Assembly (NCBI GenBank): GCA_035544675.1
Contig: DATKCA010000003.1
Coordinates: 1-7,852, forward strand
DNA length: 7,852 nt
Source of the DNA: DATKCA01 sp035544675
Lineage (GTDB): Bacteria; Acidobacteriota; Thermoanaerobaculia; Gp7-AA8
Direction: 5' to 3'
Shown: positions 1 through 7,028 of the stretch, piece by piece
Numbering within the stretch: position 1 is the first letter of the stretch
How the letters are laid out: each line of letters begins with the position of its first letter
Made by a program: the position numbers and the translations under genes
Notes under the pieces: generated by a model
Databases searched by the model: none
The model's input: the letters and a program-made list of their open reading frames with translations, nothing else
Told to the model about the DNA's origin: nothing

Positions 1-99
1 CGTGAGTTTCTTCAGAGCGAGCTGGAGCTCCGCGGCGGTGCGCGCGCCAGCCGCGGCGGGGAGGAGGAGCAGGACCAGGACGATTCGCAGAATTCGCAT
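1..99 (-). CDS. N-terminus of a secreted protein, possibly a PIG-L/LmbE-type deacetylase (partial)
   Basis: Only the first 33 codons are present; the gene runs off the left edge. The reading starts MRILRIVLVLLLLPAAAGA, a textbook Sec signal peptide: a basic n-region, a leucine-rich core and small residues before a likely cleavage near residue 19. The next residues read RTAAELQLALKKLT. That short 'AAEL-ALKKL' stretch resembles, from memory, the segment just ahead of the AHPDDE motif in secreted PIG-L/LmbE-type deacetylases, but the diagnostic motif lies outside the window, so the family is a guess. The ATG at 97-99 has no Shine-Dalgarno-like sequence ahead of it. A TGnTATCCT element on this strand (119-111) looks like an extended -10 box and would give a very short leader. 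The gene is divergent from the flavoprotein. Being coding and secreted is fairly secure; the function is not. Confidence 0.6.
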   Translation of the reverse strand, partial: MRILRIVLVLLLLPAAAGARTAAELQLALKKLT

Positions 100-120
100 G
101 GGCGGGCGCGAGGATAGCAA

Positions 121-154
121 ACCGGGTGACCGGTGACCGGTTCCGGCAACCGGT
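121..154. repeat. Degenerate CCGG heptamer repeat with inverted repeat
   Basis: GGTGACC occurs twice in tandem from 125, followed by two diverged 7-bp units, all built on CCGG every seven bases. Within it, ACCGGTT (136-142) and AACCGGT (148-154) are perfect inverted arms around a 5-base loop. It appears to be a decayed relative of the cleaner CCGGTTT array at 280-325, and it lies just upstream of the left-edge gene. Confidence 0.6.
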
Positions 155-225
155 GTGGAGCGCCGCCGACCCGGCGGCCGGTGGAGCCGTGCCGGCCGCC
201 AACGACGCCTGTCACGCGCGTCGCT

Positions 226-275
226 CCACAGATTGCGCGGTACTCCCACAGATTGCGCGTCGCACAGATCTCACG
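226..275. repeat. 20-bp-spaced direct repeat CCACAGATTGCGCG in the divergent gap
   Basis: CCACAGATTGCGCG is present exactly at 226-239 and again at 246-259, a spacing of 20 bp, about two turns of the helix. A third partial copy, CACAGAT, sits at 263-269. The repeats fall between two divergently transcribed genes. Same-face spacing is what a cooperatively binding regulator would use, but a simple small duplication is equally possible. No known operator is recognised. Confidence 0.5.
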
Positions 276-279
276 TCGC

Positions 280-325
<46 letters not shown>

Positions 326-340
326 TTACGCTCTCGCGGC

Positions 341-1543
341 GTGTACGACATCGCCGTGATCGGAGCGGGTGCGGCGGGGCTCACCGCCGCGATCTTCGCG
401 GGCCGCGCCGGCGCGCGCGTCGTCGCCCTCGACTCCGCGCCGCGCCTCGGAGCGAAGATCCTGATCGCCGGCGGCGGGCGCTGCAATGTCACGCATGACG
501 TCGTGACCCCGGAAGACTTCAACGGAAGCCGCAACGCCATCGCCAAGGTCCTGCGCTCCTTCCCGGTCGAGGAAACGGTCCGCTGGTTCGACGTGTTGGG
601 CGTTACGCTCAAGAGGGAAGACACTGGCAAGCTCTTTCCCGTCACCGACCGGGCGCGTTCTGTGCTGGATGCCCTGGTGAATGCAGCGAGCGCAGCAGGA
701 GTCGAGATTCGAACGTCCGCTCGAGTCGAAACGATGCGCGAGGGCTTCATCGTGAGCACCACGGCCGGCCAGATCGAAGCGAGCCGCGTGATTCTCGCCA
801 CCGGCGGCCGGAGCGTTCCCAGAACGGGGAGTGACGGGCATGGCTACGAGATGGCCGCTTCGCTGGGTCACACGGTGACGCACACGTTCCCGGCCCTGGT
901 TCCTCTCGTCATCACCGAACCGCACTGGTTCCGCGAGTCGAGCGGGACCAGTGCGGATGTGCAGCTGGCGGTCACCTCCTCGACCGGGCGCGTCCTGGCC
1001 CGGCAGCGCGGCTCGATGCTGCTGACGCACTTCGGGATCAGCGGGCCGGTGGCGCTCGACATCAGCCGGCACTGGATCGAGGCCAGGCGCGTGGACCGAG
1101 GAGCGAGGCTGCTGGTCAGTTTCCTCCCCGACAGCGACTTCGAGTCCGTCGAGCACCGGCTCCTGGGCAGCGCCCGGCGGAATCCGCAGGCGACGGTGGC
1201 CAGCGCGCTGCGCGGCATGGTGCCGGAGCGGATCCTGGAGCGGATCGCGCCGCAGAAGCCGATTGCGAAACTGACTCGGGAGGAGCGCCGCGCCGCCGTC
1301 CGCAACCTGATCGAGCTGGTCGTCCCTCTCTCCGGAGACCGCGGCTTCGACTATGCGGAGGTGACGGCGGGGGGCGTGCCGCTGAACGAAGTGAACCTGG
1401 CCACGATGGAGTCGCGCCGCCGTCCCGGGCTCTTTCTGTGCGGCGAGGTCCTCGATGTCGACGGTCGCATCGGCGGATACAACTTTCAGTGGGCCTGGGC
1501 CAGCGGGAGGCTGGCCGGTCTGGCGGCAGCGCGCAGGGAATGA
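341..1543 (+). CDS. HI0933/YhiN (BaiN-like) family FAD-dependent oxidoreductase
   Basis: This is a soluble flavoprotein of about 400 residues, the usual length for the family. A GTG start at 341 places the FAD-binding Rossmann motif right at the N-terminus: VYDIAVIGAGAAGL, with GxGxxG at residues 8-13. The frame is open further upstream to an ATG at 155, but that stretch translates the CCGGTTT repeat and is not credible protein. No clear Shine-Dalgarno precedes 341. The family signature GGGRCN is at residues 44-49 within KILIAGGGRCNVTH. The C-terminal signature is complete: TAGGV at 342-346, then GEVLDVDGRIGGYN at 368-381, where the flavin is held. Family members include E. coli YhiN and the bile-acid reductase BaiN; most have no proven substrate, so only an NAD(P)H/FAD oxidoreductase role is safe. 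The stop overlaps the next start (ATGA), implying translational coupling to the kinase. Confidence 0.93.
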   Translation: MYDIAVIGAGAAGLTAAIFAGRAGARVVALDSAPRLGAKILIAGGGRCNVTHDVVTPEDFNGSRNAIAKVLRSFPVEETVRWFDVLGVTLKREDTGKLFPVTDRARSVLDALVNAASAAGVEIRTSARVETMREGFIVSTTAGQIEASRVILATGGRSVPRTGSDGHGYEMAASLGHTVTHTFPALVPLVITEPHWFRESSGTSADVQLAVTSSTGRVLARQRGSMLLTHFGISGPVALDISRHWIEARRVDRGARLLVSFLPDSDFESVEHRLLGSARRNPQATVASALRGMVPERILERIAPQKPIAKLTREERRAAVRNLIELVVPLSGDRGFDYAEVTAGGVPLNEVNLATMESRRRPGLFLCGEVLDVDGRIGGYNFQWAWASGRLAGLAAARRE

Positions 1544-3708
1544 GCGAGCGGGTGAAACCGGCCGTCCCGTCGCGTGACCGCATTGCGCCCTTCGTGGTGC
1601 TCGGCATCTTTCTGCTGATCACGGCGCTGGCGACCAGCTACGTCTGGAACACGTCACGCTTCGCCGACCGCACCCGGTTCGAAGTCGACGTGGGCAGCAC
1701 GCTCGGCGAGCTCTCGAACCGGATGGACGTGTACACGAACGTTCTGCGCGCGGCATCCGGTCTGTTTGCCGCGGACCAGTACGTGACGCGCGATCAGTTC
1801 CGGGCCTACGTCCGCCACCTGCAGGTTCAGGATCGCTATCCGGGCATTCAGGGCATCGGCATCTCGGTGCGCGTTCGTCCGGAGATCATCGATGACGTGG
1901 TGAGCGACATCCGCGCGAACGACTTCGCCGACTTCCGGATCTGGCCGGAGGGACCGCGGGACGAGTACCACACCATCGTTCTTCTCGAGCCGGTGGACCG
2001 CCGGAACCGCATGGCCATCGGCTACGACATGTACACGAATCCGGTGCGGCGGACGGCGATGGCGCGCGCGCGCGACAGCGCCGAGCCGGCCGCGTCGCGC
2101 CTGGTGAGTCTGGTGCAGGAAGTCATCGGTGAGCAACAGCCCGGGTTCCTCCTCTACGTGCCGATCTACACGACGCGGGAGGTTCCTTCATCGGCCGCCG
2201 AGCGCCGGCAGTCGTTATACGGCTTTGTATATGCGCCGTTTCGCACCGTCGATCTCTTCAACAGTCTGTTCGGGCGCGAGCTGCCCGGCGGGATGGCCGT
2301 CGAGATCTTCGACAACGATCAGCAGCTGTTCGCGGCGGGTCCGAAGAGCGAGGATCCGCGCTTTACCGCAACGCGCTTCATCGGGGTGGCCGGGAGGACG
2401 TGGACGGTTCGATTCGCGTCGACGGAAAGCTGGGTGGGGACGCCGATCCGGAACGCGCTCGGTACGGCCGCCGTCGGCCTGATTCTGTCCGGCCTTCTCT
2501 TCGCGCTGTTGCGCACGCAGGCCGCCGCGCGGGCCATCGCCGAGCAGACCACGGAGACTCTGATGGCCTCCGAGGCGGAGCTGGTGCAGGCCAGCCGGGC
2601 CAAGGACGAGTTCCTGGCCACGCTGTCGCACGAGCTGCGGACGCCGATGACGGCGATCATGGGCTGGTCGCAGCTGCTCGACGAGCCGCTCGATCCGGAG
2701 TCGCAGAAGACGGCCATCGACTCGATCCAGAAGAGCGCGCGGTCACAGGCGCAACTGATCGACGATCTGCTCGACGTCTCCCGCATCACGTCCGGAAAGA
2801 TGCGCATCGAGCCGCGGCCCATCGATCTGAACGCCGTCGTGTCGGCGGCGGTCAGCGCAGTCGCGCCCGCCGCCGAGGCCAAGAGCGTGACGCTCCAGGT
2901 CGAGGTCCCGGCTGCGGCGGTGCGCGTCTACGGCGACGCAAACCGGCTCCAGCAGGTGCTGTGGAACCTGATCTCCAACGCCGCGAAGTTCACGCCCATC
3001 GAGGGATCGGTCCGGGTCGAGCTGCGAGTCGATGGCAACGAGGCTCATCTGGCCGTGACCGACACCGGTGAAGGGATCGATCCGGCGTTCCTCCCGCACG
3101 TCTTCGAGCGATTCCGCCAGGCCGACAGCTCCACCACCCGTCCCTACGCCGGCCTCGGGCTCGGCCTGGCCATCGTGCGGCATCTCGTCGAGCTGCACGG
3201 CGGCACGGTGGATGCCGCCAGCGAGGGAATCGGCAGGGGATCGCAGTTCACCGTGCGGTTGCCGCTCCTGCAGGTGCGGACCGGCCGCGCGGAGACCGAG
3301 AGGCACGTCGATGAGGAGTCGCTGGCGGGATTGCGCGGCGCGAAGATTCTCGTGGTCGACGACGAGGAAGATGTGCGGAACTTCGCGAACACGGTCTTTC
3401 GAATGAGCGGGGCCGAGGTGCGCGCAGTCGGCTCGGCCGCCGAGGCGCTGCGCGCGTGCGCCGAGTGGATGCCGGACGTCGTGGTCAGCGACATCGGGAT
3501 GCCCGATACGGACGGCTACGAGCTGCTGCGGCAGTTGCGCGAGTGGTCGGCGGTTCCCGTCGTGGCCCTGACGGCGTATGCACGCCCGGAGGACCGGGCC
3601 CGGGCCGAGGAGGCAGGGTTCGACGACTACATCGCCAAGCCGGTCGATCCGAAGGAGCTGCGGGCGGTGGTGGCGGGGGTGGTGGGGGCGGCTGGGGCCA
3701 GGCGGTAG
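1540..3708 (+). CDS. CHASE-domain hybrid sensor histidine kinase with C-terminal receiver
   Basis: This is a 722-residue inner-membrane sensor. The ATG at 1540 is chosen because it overlaps the flavoprotein stop (ATGA) and gives a short basic tail before the first membrane helix (about 15-36). An extracytoplasmic domain of CHASE type follows (about 47-295, including RYPGIQGIGISVRVRP), then a second helix (about 306-326). The HisKA domain carries SHELRTP with the predicted phosphohistidine H364. The ATPase domain shows the N box (N480), the G1 box DTGEGI (D508) and the G2 box GLGLGL (538-543). The receiver spans about 601-720, with acidic residues D607/D608, phospho-acceptor D651, T678 and K700. 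All catalytic residues are intact. CHASE domains bind small ligands such as cytokinin-like molecules in some proteins; the ligand here is unknown. No HPt domain or DNA-binding response regulator is adjacent, so the output partner must be elsewhere. The C-terminal tail is Gly/Ala/Val-rich and G-rich at the DNA level. Confidence 0.95.
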   Translation: MSERVKPAVPSRDRIAPFVVLGIFLLITALATSYVWNTSRFADRTRFEVDVGSTLGELSNRMDVYTNVLRAASGLFAADQYVTRDQFRAYVRHLQVQDRYPGIQGIGISVRVRPEIIDDVVSDIRANDFADFRIWPEGPRDEYHTIVLLEPVDRRNRMAIGYDMYTNPVRRTAMARARDSAEPAASRLVSLVQEVIGEQQPGFLLYVPIYTTREVPSSAAERRQSLYGFVYAPFRTVDLFNSLFGRELPGGMAVEIFDNDQQLFAAGPKSEDPRFTATRFIGVAGRTWTVRFASTESWVGTPIRNALGTAAVGLILSGLLFALLRTQAAARAIAEQTTETLMASEAELVQASRAKDEFLATLSHELRTPMTAIMGWSQLLDEPLDPESQKTAIDSIQKSARSQAQLIDDLLDVSRITSGKMRIEPRPIDLNAVVSAAVSAVAPAAEAKSVTLQVEVPAAAVRVYGDANRLQQVLWNLISNAAKFTPIEGSVRVELRVDGNEAHLAVTDTGEGIDPAFLPHVFERFRQADSSTTRPYAGLGLGLAIVRHLVELHGGTVDAASEGIGRGSQFTVRLPLLQVRTGRAETERHVDEESLAGLRGAKILVVDDEEDVRNFANTVFRMSGAEVRAVGSAAEALRACAEWMPDVVVSDIGMPDTDGYELLRQLREWSAVPVVALTAYARPEDRARAEEAGFDDYIAKPVDPKELRAVVAGVVGAAGARR
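3662..3697 (+). other. G-rich 3' end of the kinase gene, possible G-quadruplex
   Basis: The last coding stretch has G-runs at 3662-3664, 3675-3679, 3684-3688 and 3694-3697 on the coding strand. One loop is 10 bases, outside the usual 1-7 rule, but additional GG pairs would allow a two-layer form. It encodes a simple Val/Gly/Ala tail. It could slow polymerase or ribosome near the gene end; this is inference. Confidence 0.35.
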
Positions 3709-3734
3709 TCCTTAGTCCTTAGTCCTTAGGCCTT
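3706..3734 (+). repeat. TAGTCCT heptamer repeat, copy 1
   Basis: Three exact TAGTCCT units (3706-3712, 3713-3719, 3720-3726) are followed by the variant TAGGCCT (3727-3733). The first TAG is the stop codon of the kinase gene. The segment TAGTCCTTAGGCCTT (3720-3734) recurs as a perfect reverse complement at 7028-7042. The array lies 76 bp upstream of the marR-type start. Confidence 0.85.
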
Positions 3735-3760
3735 GGGCATGGAGCTATTTTCGCAAGGCC
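3729..3760 (+). terminator. Possible weak terminator hairpin after the kinase gene
   Basis: GGCCTTG (3729-3735) and CAAGGCC (3754-3760) form a 7-bp perfect stem with an 18-base loop. There is no T-run after it, so it is a poor intrinsic terminator; Rho-dependent termination or read-through into the MarR gene remains possible. The left arm overlaps the end of the heptamer repeat. Confidence 0.3.
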
Positions 3761-3771
3761 GGGATTGGTAC

Positions 3772-3800
3772 TTGTCTAATCAATCATTGAGCAGTAAGCT
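3772..3800 (+). promoter_or_regulatory. Candidate marR-yceI promoter with internal palindromic operator
   Basis: TTGTCT (3772-3777) and TAAGCT (3795-3800) are 17 bp apart and could serve as -35 and -10 boxes, though each is a modest match. The palindrome TCAAT-C-ATTGA (3780-3790) sits between them, where a bound repressor would block polymerase. The local stretch is markedly AT-rich against the GC-rich background. Transcription would begin within a few bases of the ATG at 3810, giving an almost leaderless message, which fits the absence of a Shine-Dalgarno there. MarR autoregulation is the natural reading. Confidence 0.45.
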
Positions 3801-3809
3801 ACCGTCTCC

Positions 3810-4301
3810 ATGCCGATCGCCGAGGAGCTCAAACAGTCCCGCCCCTTTCCGGCGAAGAGCCAGGAAGCGGCCGTGGCCCTCATGCGAACCGCCGATCTGG
3901 TCCGCCGCGCCGTGGCCGCCGTCATCGAGCCGCGCGGGATCACCACGCAGCAGTACAACGTCCTGCGCATCCTCCGCGGTGCGGGCGAGCGGGGGCTCCC
4001 GACGCTGGAGATCGCGGAGCGGATGATCGAGCAGACGCCCGGAATCACGCGCCTCATCGATCGTCTGGAATCGAAGCGGCTGGTCTCGCGAGAGCGCTGT
4101 ACGACCGATCGCCGTCAGGTGTTCTGCCGCATCAGGAGTGAAGGGCTGGAGCTGCTGGAGACGCTCGACAAACCGCTGGCGGAATCGGAGCAGGAAGCCC
4201 TCGGCTCGATGGGACAGCAGGATCTGCTGCAGCTGGTCGAGCTGCTGGACCGCGCAAGAACGGGACTGAGCGCCGCGCTTCTCGCGCCGCGCACGAATTG
4301 A
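3810..4301 (+). CDS. MarR-family transcriptional regulator
   Basis: A 163-residue winged-helix protein, typical MarR size. An N-terminal dimerisation helix is followed by GITTQQYNVLRIL (43-55), then the helix-turn-helix IAERMIEQTPGITRLIDRLE (68-87) and the wing with the family's D-R-R motif (D100-R101-R102), and a long C-terminal dimerisation helix. MarR proteins bind short palindromes as dimers and usually release DNA when bound by small phenolic or lipid-like ligands or when oxidised. Two cysteines, C97 and C106, bracket the wing and could allow redox control, which is speculation. The gene is 21 bp upstream of yceI and very probably controls it together with itself through the palindrome at 3780-3790. 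The ATG at 3810 lacks a clear ribosome binding site. The family call is secure; ligand and targets are inferred. Confidence 0.92.
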   Translation: MPIAEELKQSRPFPAKSQEAAVALMRTADLVRRAVAAVIEPRGITTQQYNVLRILRGAGERGLPTLEIAERMIEQTPGITRLIDRLESKRLVSRERCTTDRRQVFCRIRSEGLELLETLDKPLAESEQEALGSMGQQDLLQLVELLDRARTGLSAALLAPRTN

Positions 4302-4322
4302 TTCGACCGGAGGAGAAGGCAC

Positions 4323-4910
4323 ATGAAGACGACACTCGCTGCACTGGCAACGATCGCGCTGGCCGCCACGACGGTGTTCGCCGCGGAGACGTTCAACATC
4401 GACCGCTCGCACTCGAGCGCCACGTTCAAGATCCGCCACCTGATGTCCAACGTCACGGGAAACTTCGGCGAGTTCAAGGGAATGATCGCCATCGACCGTG
4501 AGAAACCGGCGTCCTCGTCGGTGGAGTTCACGATCAACCCGGCCAGCATCAACACGGGGGCGGAAGACCGGGACAAGCACCTGCGCAGCGCCGATTTCTT
4601 CGACGTGGAGAAGCACCCGGAGATCACGTTCAAGAGCACGCGCGTGGCCTCGAGCGGCACGAAGGACCTCTACAACGTGACCGGAAACTTCACCATGCAC
4701 GGCGTCACCAGGGAGATCACCCTCCCCGTCCAGTTCCTCGGATTCGGCAAGGATCCGTGGGGGAACGAGCGCGCCGGCTTCGAGATCGACACCGCGCTCG
4801 ACCGCAAGGACTACGGGATCACCTGGAACAAGGCCCTCGACCAGGGCGGCTTCATGCTCTCCGACGAGGTAAAGATCAACATCAACATCGAGGCCGTGAA
4901 GAAGAAGTAA
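4323..4910 (+). CDS. yceI: YceI-family periplasmic lipid-binding protein
   Basis: A 195-residue exported protein. The ATG at 4323 is preceded by a strong purine-rich ribosome site (GGAGGAGAAGG, 4309-4319). The signal peptide starts MKTTLAALATIALAATTVFA, with cleavage expected at residue 20 or 21, leaving about 174 residues, the normal YceI size. Family landmarks in order are FNIDRSHSSATFKIRHL, the VTGNFGEFKG strand, SADFFDVEKHPEITFKS, FTMHGVTREITLPV and the closing RKDYGITWNK. YceI proteins fold as lipocalin-like barrels that bind polyisoprenoids or similar amphiphilic chains in the periplasm; the exact role varies and is often linked to membrane or acid/base stress. It follows the MarR gene by 21 bp and is likely co-transcribed with it. 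The hairpin at 4918-4941 ends the unit. Confidence 0.95.
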   Translation: MKTTLAALATIALAATTVFAAETFNIDRSHSSATFKIRHLMSNVTGNFGEFKGMIAIDREKPASSSVEFTINPASINTGAEDRDKHLRSADFFDVEKHPEITFKSTRVASSGTKDLYNVTGNFTMHGVTREITLPVQFLGFGKDPWGNERAGFEIDTALDRKDYGITWNKALDQGGFMLSDEVKININIEAVKKK

Positions 4911-4917
4911 GAATGGA

Positions 4918-4941
4918 GGCGCGGGTGTCCTCACCCGCGCC
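4918..4941. terminator. Bidirectional hairpin between convergent genes
   Basis: GGCGCGGGTG (4918-4927), loop TCCT, and CACCCGCGCC (4932-4941) make a perfect 10-bp GC-rich stem. It occupies most of the 35-bp gap between the stop of yceI and the stop of the minus-strand peptidase, so it can serve both transcripts. Neither strand has a clear T-run afterwards, so it is either a factor-assisted terminator, a 3'-end stabiliser or a copy of a dispersed REP-like palindrome. Confidence 0.65.
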
Positions 4942-4945
4942 CCGA

Positions 4946-7006
4946 CTATTTCGTGACTCTCCCGAGCGCGCGCTCCGTGGCCGCCAGCAGCGCCTCAGCC
5001 CCGACCGGCGCGCCGGTGGCCGTCTTCATCCAGAAATCCGGCGTCACGCTTCCCGTCTTCGACATCCGCTCGAACTCCGGGCCGATGCTTCCGGTCTTCT
5101 CCATCTTCTCCTTGATCTGATGCGCGATGAGATGCCCGATCGGATAGTCGGGCAGATAGAGGAAGTAGCCGACCATGTGCGCGTAGACGCCGAGGAGGGT
5201 GACGTCGCGCTTGTTGAAGACGGGGGCGTAGTAGCGGTTCCAGACGTTCCTGGAGATCGCCACCACCGCGTCGCGCAACTCCACCGGCGTGGCGTTGGGG
5301 TGCTCGTACATCCAGCGCCACATGTCGATGTCCACCAGGGCCACACCGGAGATCTCGAACGTGCCCCAGAAGTCGTTCAGCGTCTGCAGCGCCGCGTTCT
5401 CTTCGCCGGGAACGGCCAGGCCGAGGAGCTCGAGGTCCCTGGCCTGAAACACGAAGGCGAGCGCTTCGGTGAACGCGGTGTTCGGCACGCCGGCCAGGGT
5501 GTAGTAGTCGATGTTCTTCAGCGAGAAGACCTGCTCCACGTTGTGGCCCATCTCGTGGACGGCGATGTTGAACCCCTTGTAATCCATCCCCTCGGCACCG
5601 ACGCGGGTGCGCAGGCGCGGGTTGTCGCCGCGGCGCGCGGCCGGCATGGCGTGACCTGAGCCGCGGGCGGGGTCGACTTCGATGTTGGCCGCGAGATACT
5701 CAGCGCGCTCCTTCGAGAAGCCGAGCTTCTGCAGGAGGTTCGGCATGTCGCGCTTGTAGGCCTCCGCGGTCGGGTAGCGCTTGCGCACGATCTCGTCGAG
5801 CTGTGCCTCCGTGTACGCGCCGCGCGCGCGGAAGCCGTTGTACCAGATGTCGAACGGCTCGAGCGGACGGCCCAGGCGCTTCTCAATGAGCCGGGCTACA
5901 CGCGGGACGAGAGGGGAGGAGAGCACCGCTTCGAGCATGGCCCGGACGCGCGGCTCGGGGAGCTGCCGGTCCTCGTCGAAGCGGCGTCGGATGTGCGTCG
6001 GCGCCGTCGGCGAGTACGGATCGACCATCCTGGCCGCCCGGAAGGTCCGCAGGATCATGTCGTACCTGGGCGCGCTCGGGTCCTGACCGGCGCGATCGGG
6101 CGCGGGCATGTCCGCGTCCTTCACCGCAGCCGGCTTCACCTCGTTCGTGTACGGGTTCCAGTCGAGGTTCGGGTTGTCGACGACCGCGGGCGGTATCGAC
6201 TGGTCGACGATCCGCTCCATGACTCGAAGGATCATCCGCTGCTTCGGAAGGCCCGCCTTCGGGTCGAGGCTGTAGCTGGCCTTGATCTCGTCGCGCAGAT
6301 TCCAGTGTGCGAGCAGGCGCATCCTGGCCGGGAAGAGACGCTGGCCGCGCTCATCCAAAAGGTGGTGCATCCAGATGTTGTACGTGTCGACGAACTGCCC
6401 CGCCTCTCCACTCGCCCTGGCGATCGCCAGATTCACCTCGGACGGGATCCGCTTGGAGAACCGCAGCGCGAGCTTCGCCTCCGCCCACTGCCGGCGCGAC
6501 CACTTCTCTCCTTCGTTGAGCCGCTGCTCGAGCGTCGTCAACGGGAAGTTGAGCAGGACCACGAACGCGAGCTTGTTCTGGAACAGGTCGTCGTTCACGT
6601 GCGCGGAAGGGTCGTAGCCTGCCATCGTCCGATCGAACGGGTACACCGTTCCGATGTCGAGATCGGACTGCCAGCGCCAGTCGCGGGAGATCTCGAGCAT
6701 GTGCCCGTCGAGCGACTCGAACGCGAACTGCATCCGGTTGAACAGGGCGTCCAGCGTCGTGGCGTCGCCGGCGAAGCCCGTGCGGACGAAGTCCTCGAGC
6801 CGCTGCGCGTCACCGTCCCCGTCGCGCCAGAACTGCGCGACCTGCCGCAGGCCGCGCTCCACGCGCGGACGCTGGGCTTCACCGTACTTCGCCACCAGCT
6901 CAGGAGTCAGTTTCGCGATGGACTCGTTCATTCTGGTCGGTGCAGTCTGCTGTGCGAGCGCGGCGGAGGTGATGAGCATCGCCGCGGCAGCCACCATTTT
7001 CAGCAT
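4946..7006 (-). CDS. Secreted M3-like zinc metallopeptidase (HEMGH gluzincin)
   Basis: A 686-residue protein, close to the length of M3 oligopeptidases. The ATG at 7006 is supported by GGAGG (7016-7012) five bases ahead; a second Met at residue 4 is an alternative. The signal peptide (MLKMVAAAAMLITSAALA, cleavage near 18) sends it to the periplasm or outside; no lipobox cysteine is seen. The zinc motif HEMGH occupies 484-488 (H484, E485, H488), and E514 in FTEALAF, 26 residues after H488, is the likely third ligand, matching the gluzincin pattern of M3 enzymes (25 residues in thimet oligopeptidase). A late motif with H610, Y614, Y617, Y621 and H625 (HMVGYFLYLPDYPIGH) resembles the His/Tyr substrate-binding segment of that clan. 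The N-terminal half is mostly helical and unlike any family I can name. Peptide hydrolysis is inferred. The gene converges on yceI and is transcribed alone. Confidence 0.8.
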   Translation of the reverse strand: MLKMVAAAAMLITSAALAQQTAPTRMNESIAKLTPELVAKYGEAQRPRVERGLRQVAQFWRDGDGDAQRLEDFVRTGFAGDATTLDALFNRMQFAFESLDGHMLEISRDWRWQSDLDIGTVYPFDRTMAGYDPSAHVNDDLFQNKLAFVVLLNFPLTTLEQRLNEGEKWSRRQWAEAKLALRFSKRIPSEVNLAIARASGEAGQFVDTYNIWMHHLLDERGQRLFPARMRLLAHWNLRDEIKASYSLDPKAGLPKQRMILRVMERIVDQSIPPAVVDNPNLDWNPYTNEVKPAAVKDADMPAPDRAGQDPSAPRYDMILRTFRAARMVDPYSPTAPTHIRRRFDEDRQLPEPRVRAMLEAVLSSPLVPRVARLIEKRLGRPLEPFDIWYNGFRARGAYTEAQLDEIVRKRYPTAEAYKRDMPNLLQKLGFSKERAEYLAANIEVDPARGSGHAMPAARRGDNPRLRTRVGAEGMDYKGFNIAVHEMGHNVEQVFSLKNIDYYTLAGVPNTAFTEALAFVFQARDLELLGLAVPGEENAALQTLNDFWGTFEISGVALVDIDMWRWMYEHPNATPVELRDAVVAISRNVWNRYYAPVFNKRDVTLLGVYAHMVGYFLYLPDYPIGHLIAHQIKEKMEKTGSIGPEFERMSKTGSVTPDFWMKTATGAPVGAEALLAATERALGRVTK

Positions 7007-7022
7007 CTCGGCCTCCAGTTTG

Positions 7023-7028
7023 ATTCTA
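7023..7028 (-). promoter_or_regulatory. Candidate -10 box of the peptidase gene
   Basis: Read on the minus strand, TAGAAT (7028-7023) matches the sigma70 -10 consensus at five of six positions. It lies 16 bases ahead of the start codon, so transcription would begin at about the GGAGG ribosome site. It directly abuts the heptamer repeat copy, which would then fill the spacer and -35 area; no good -35 hexamer is visible. Confidence 0.3.

Noticed and set aside
326..1156. 276-residue minus-strand open frame opposite the flavoprotein
   Set aside because: No recognisable motif, and the plus strand carries all family signatures.
3780..4934. 384-residue minus-strand open frame opposite marR and yceI
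   Set aside because: It covers two well-recognised plus-strand genes in full, has no family motif, and is the usual antisense open frame of GC-rich coding DNA.
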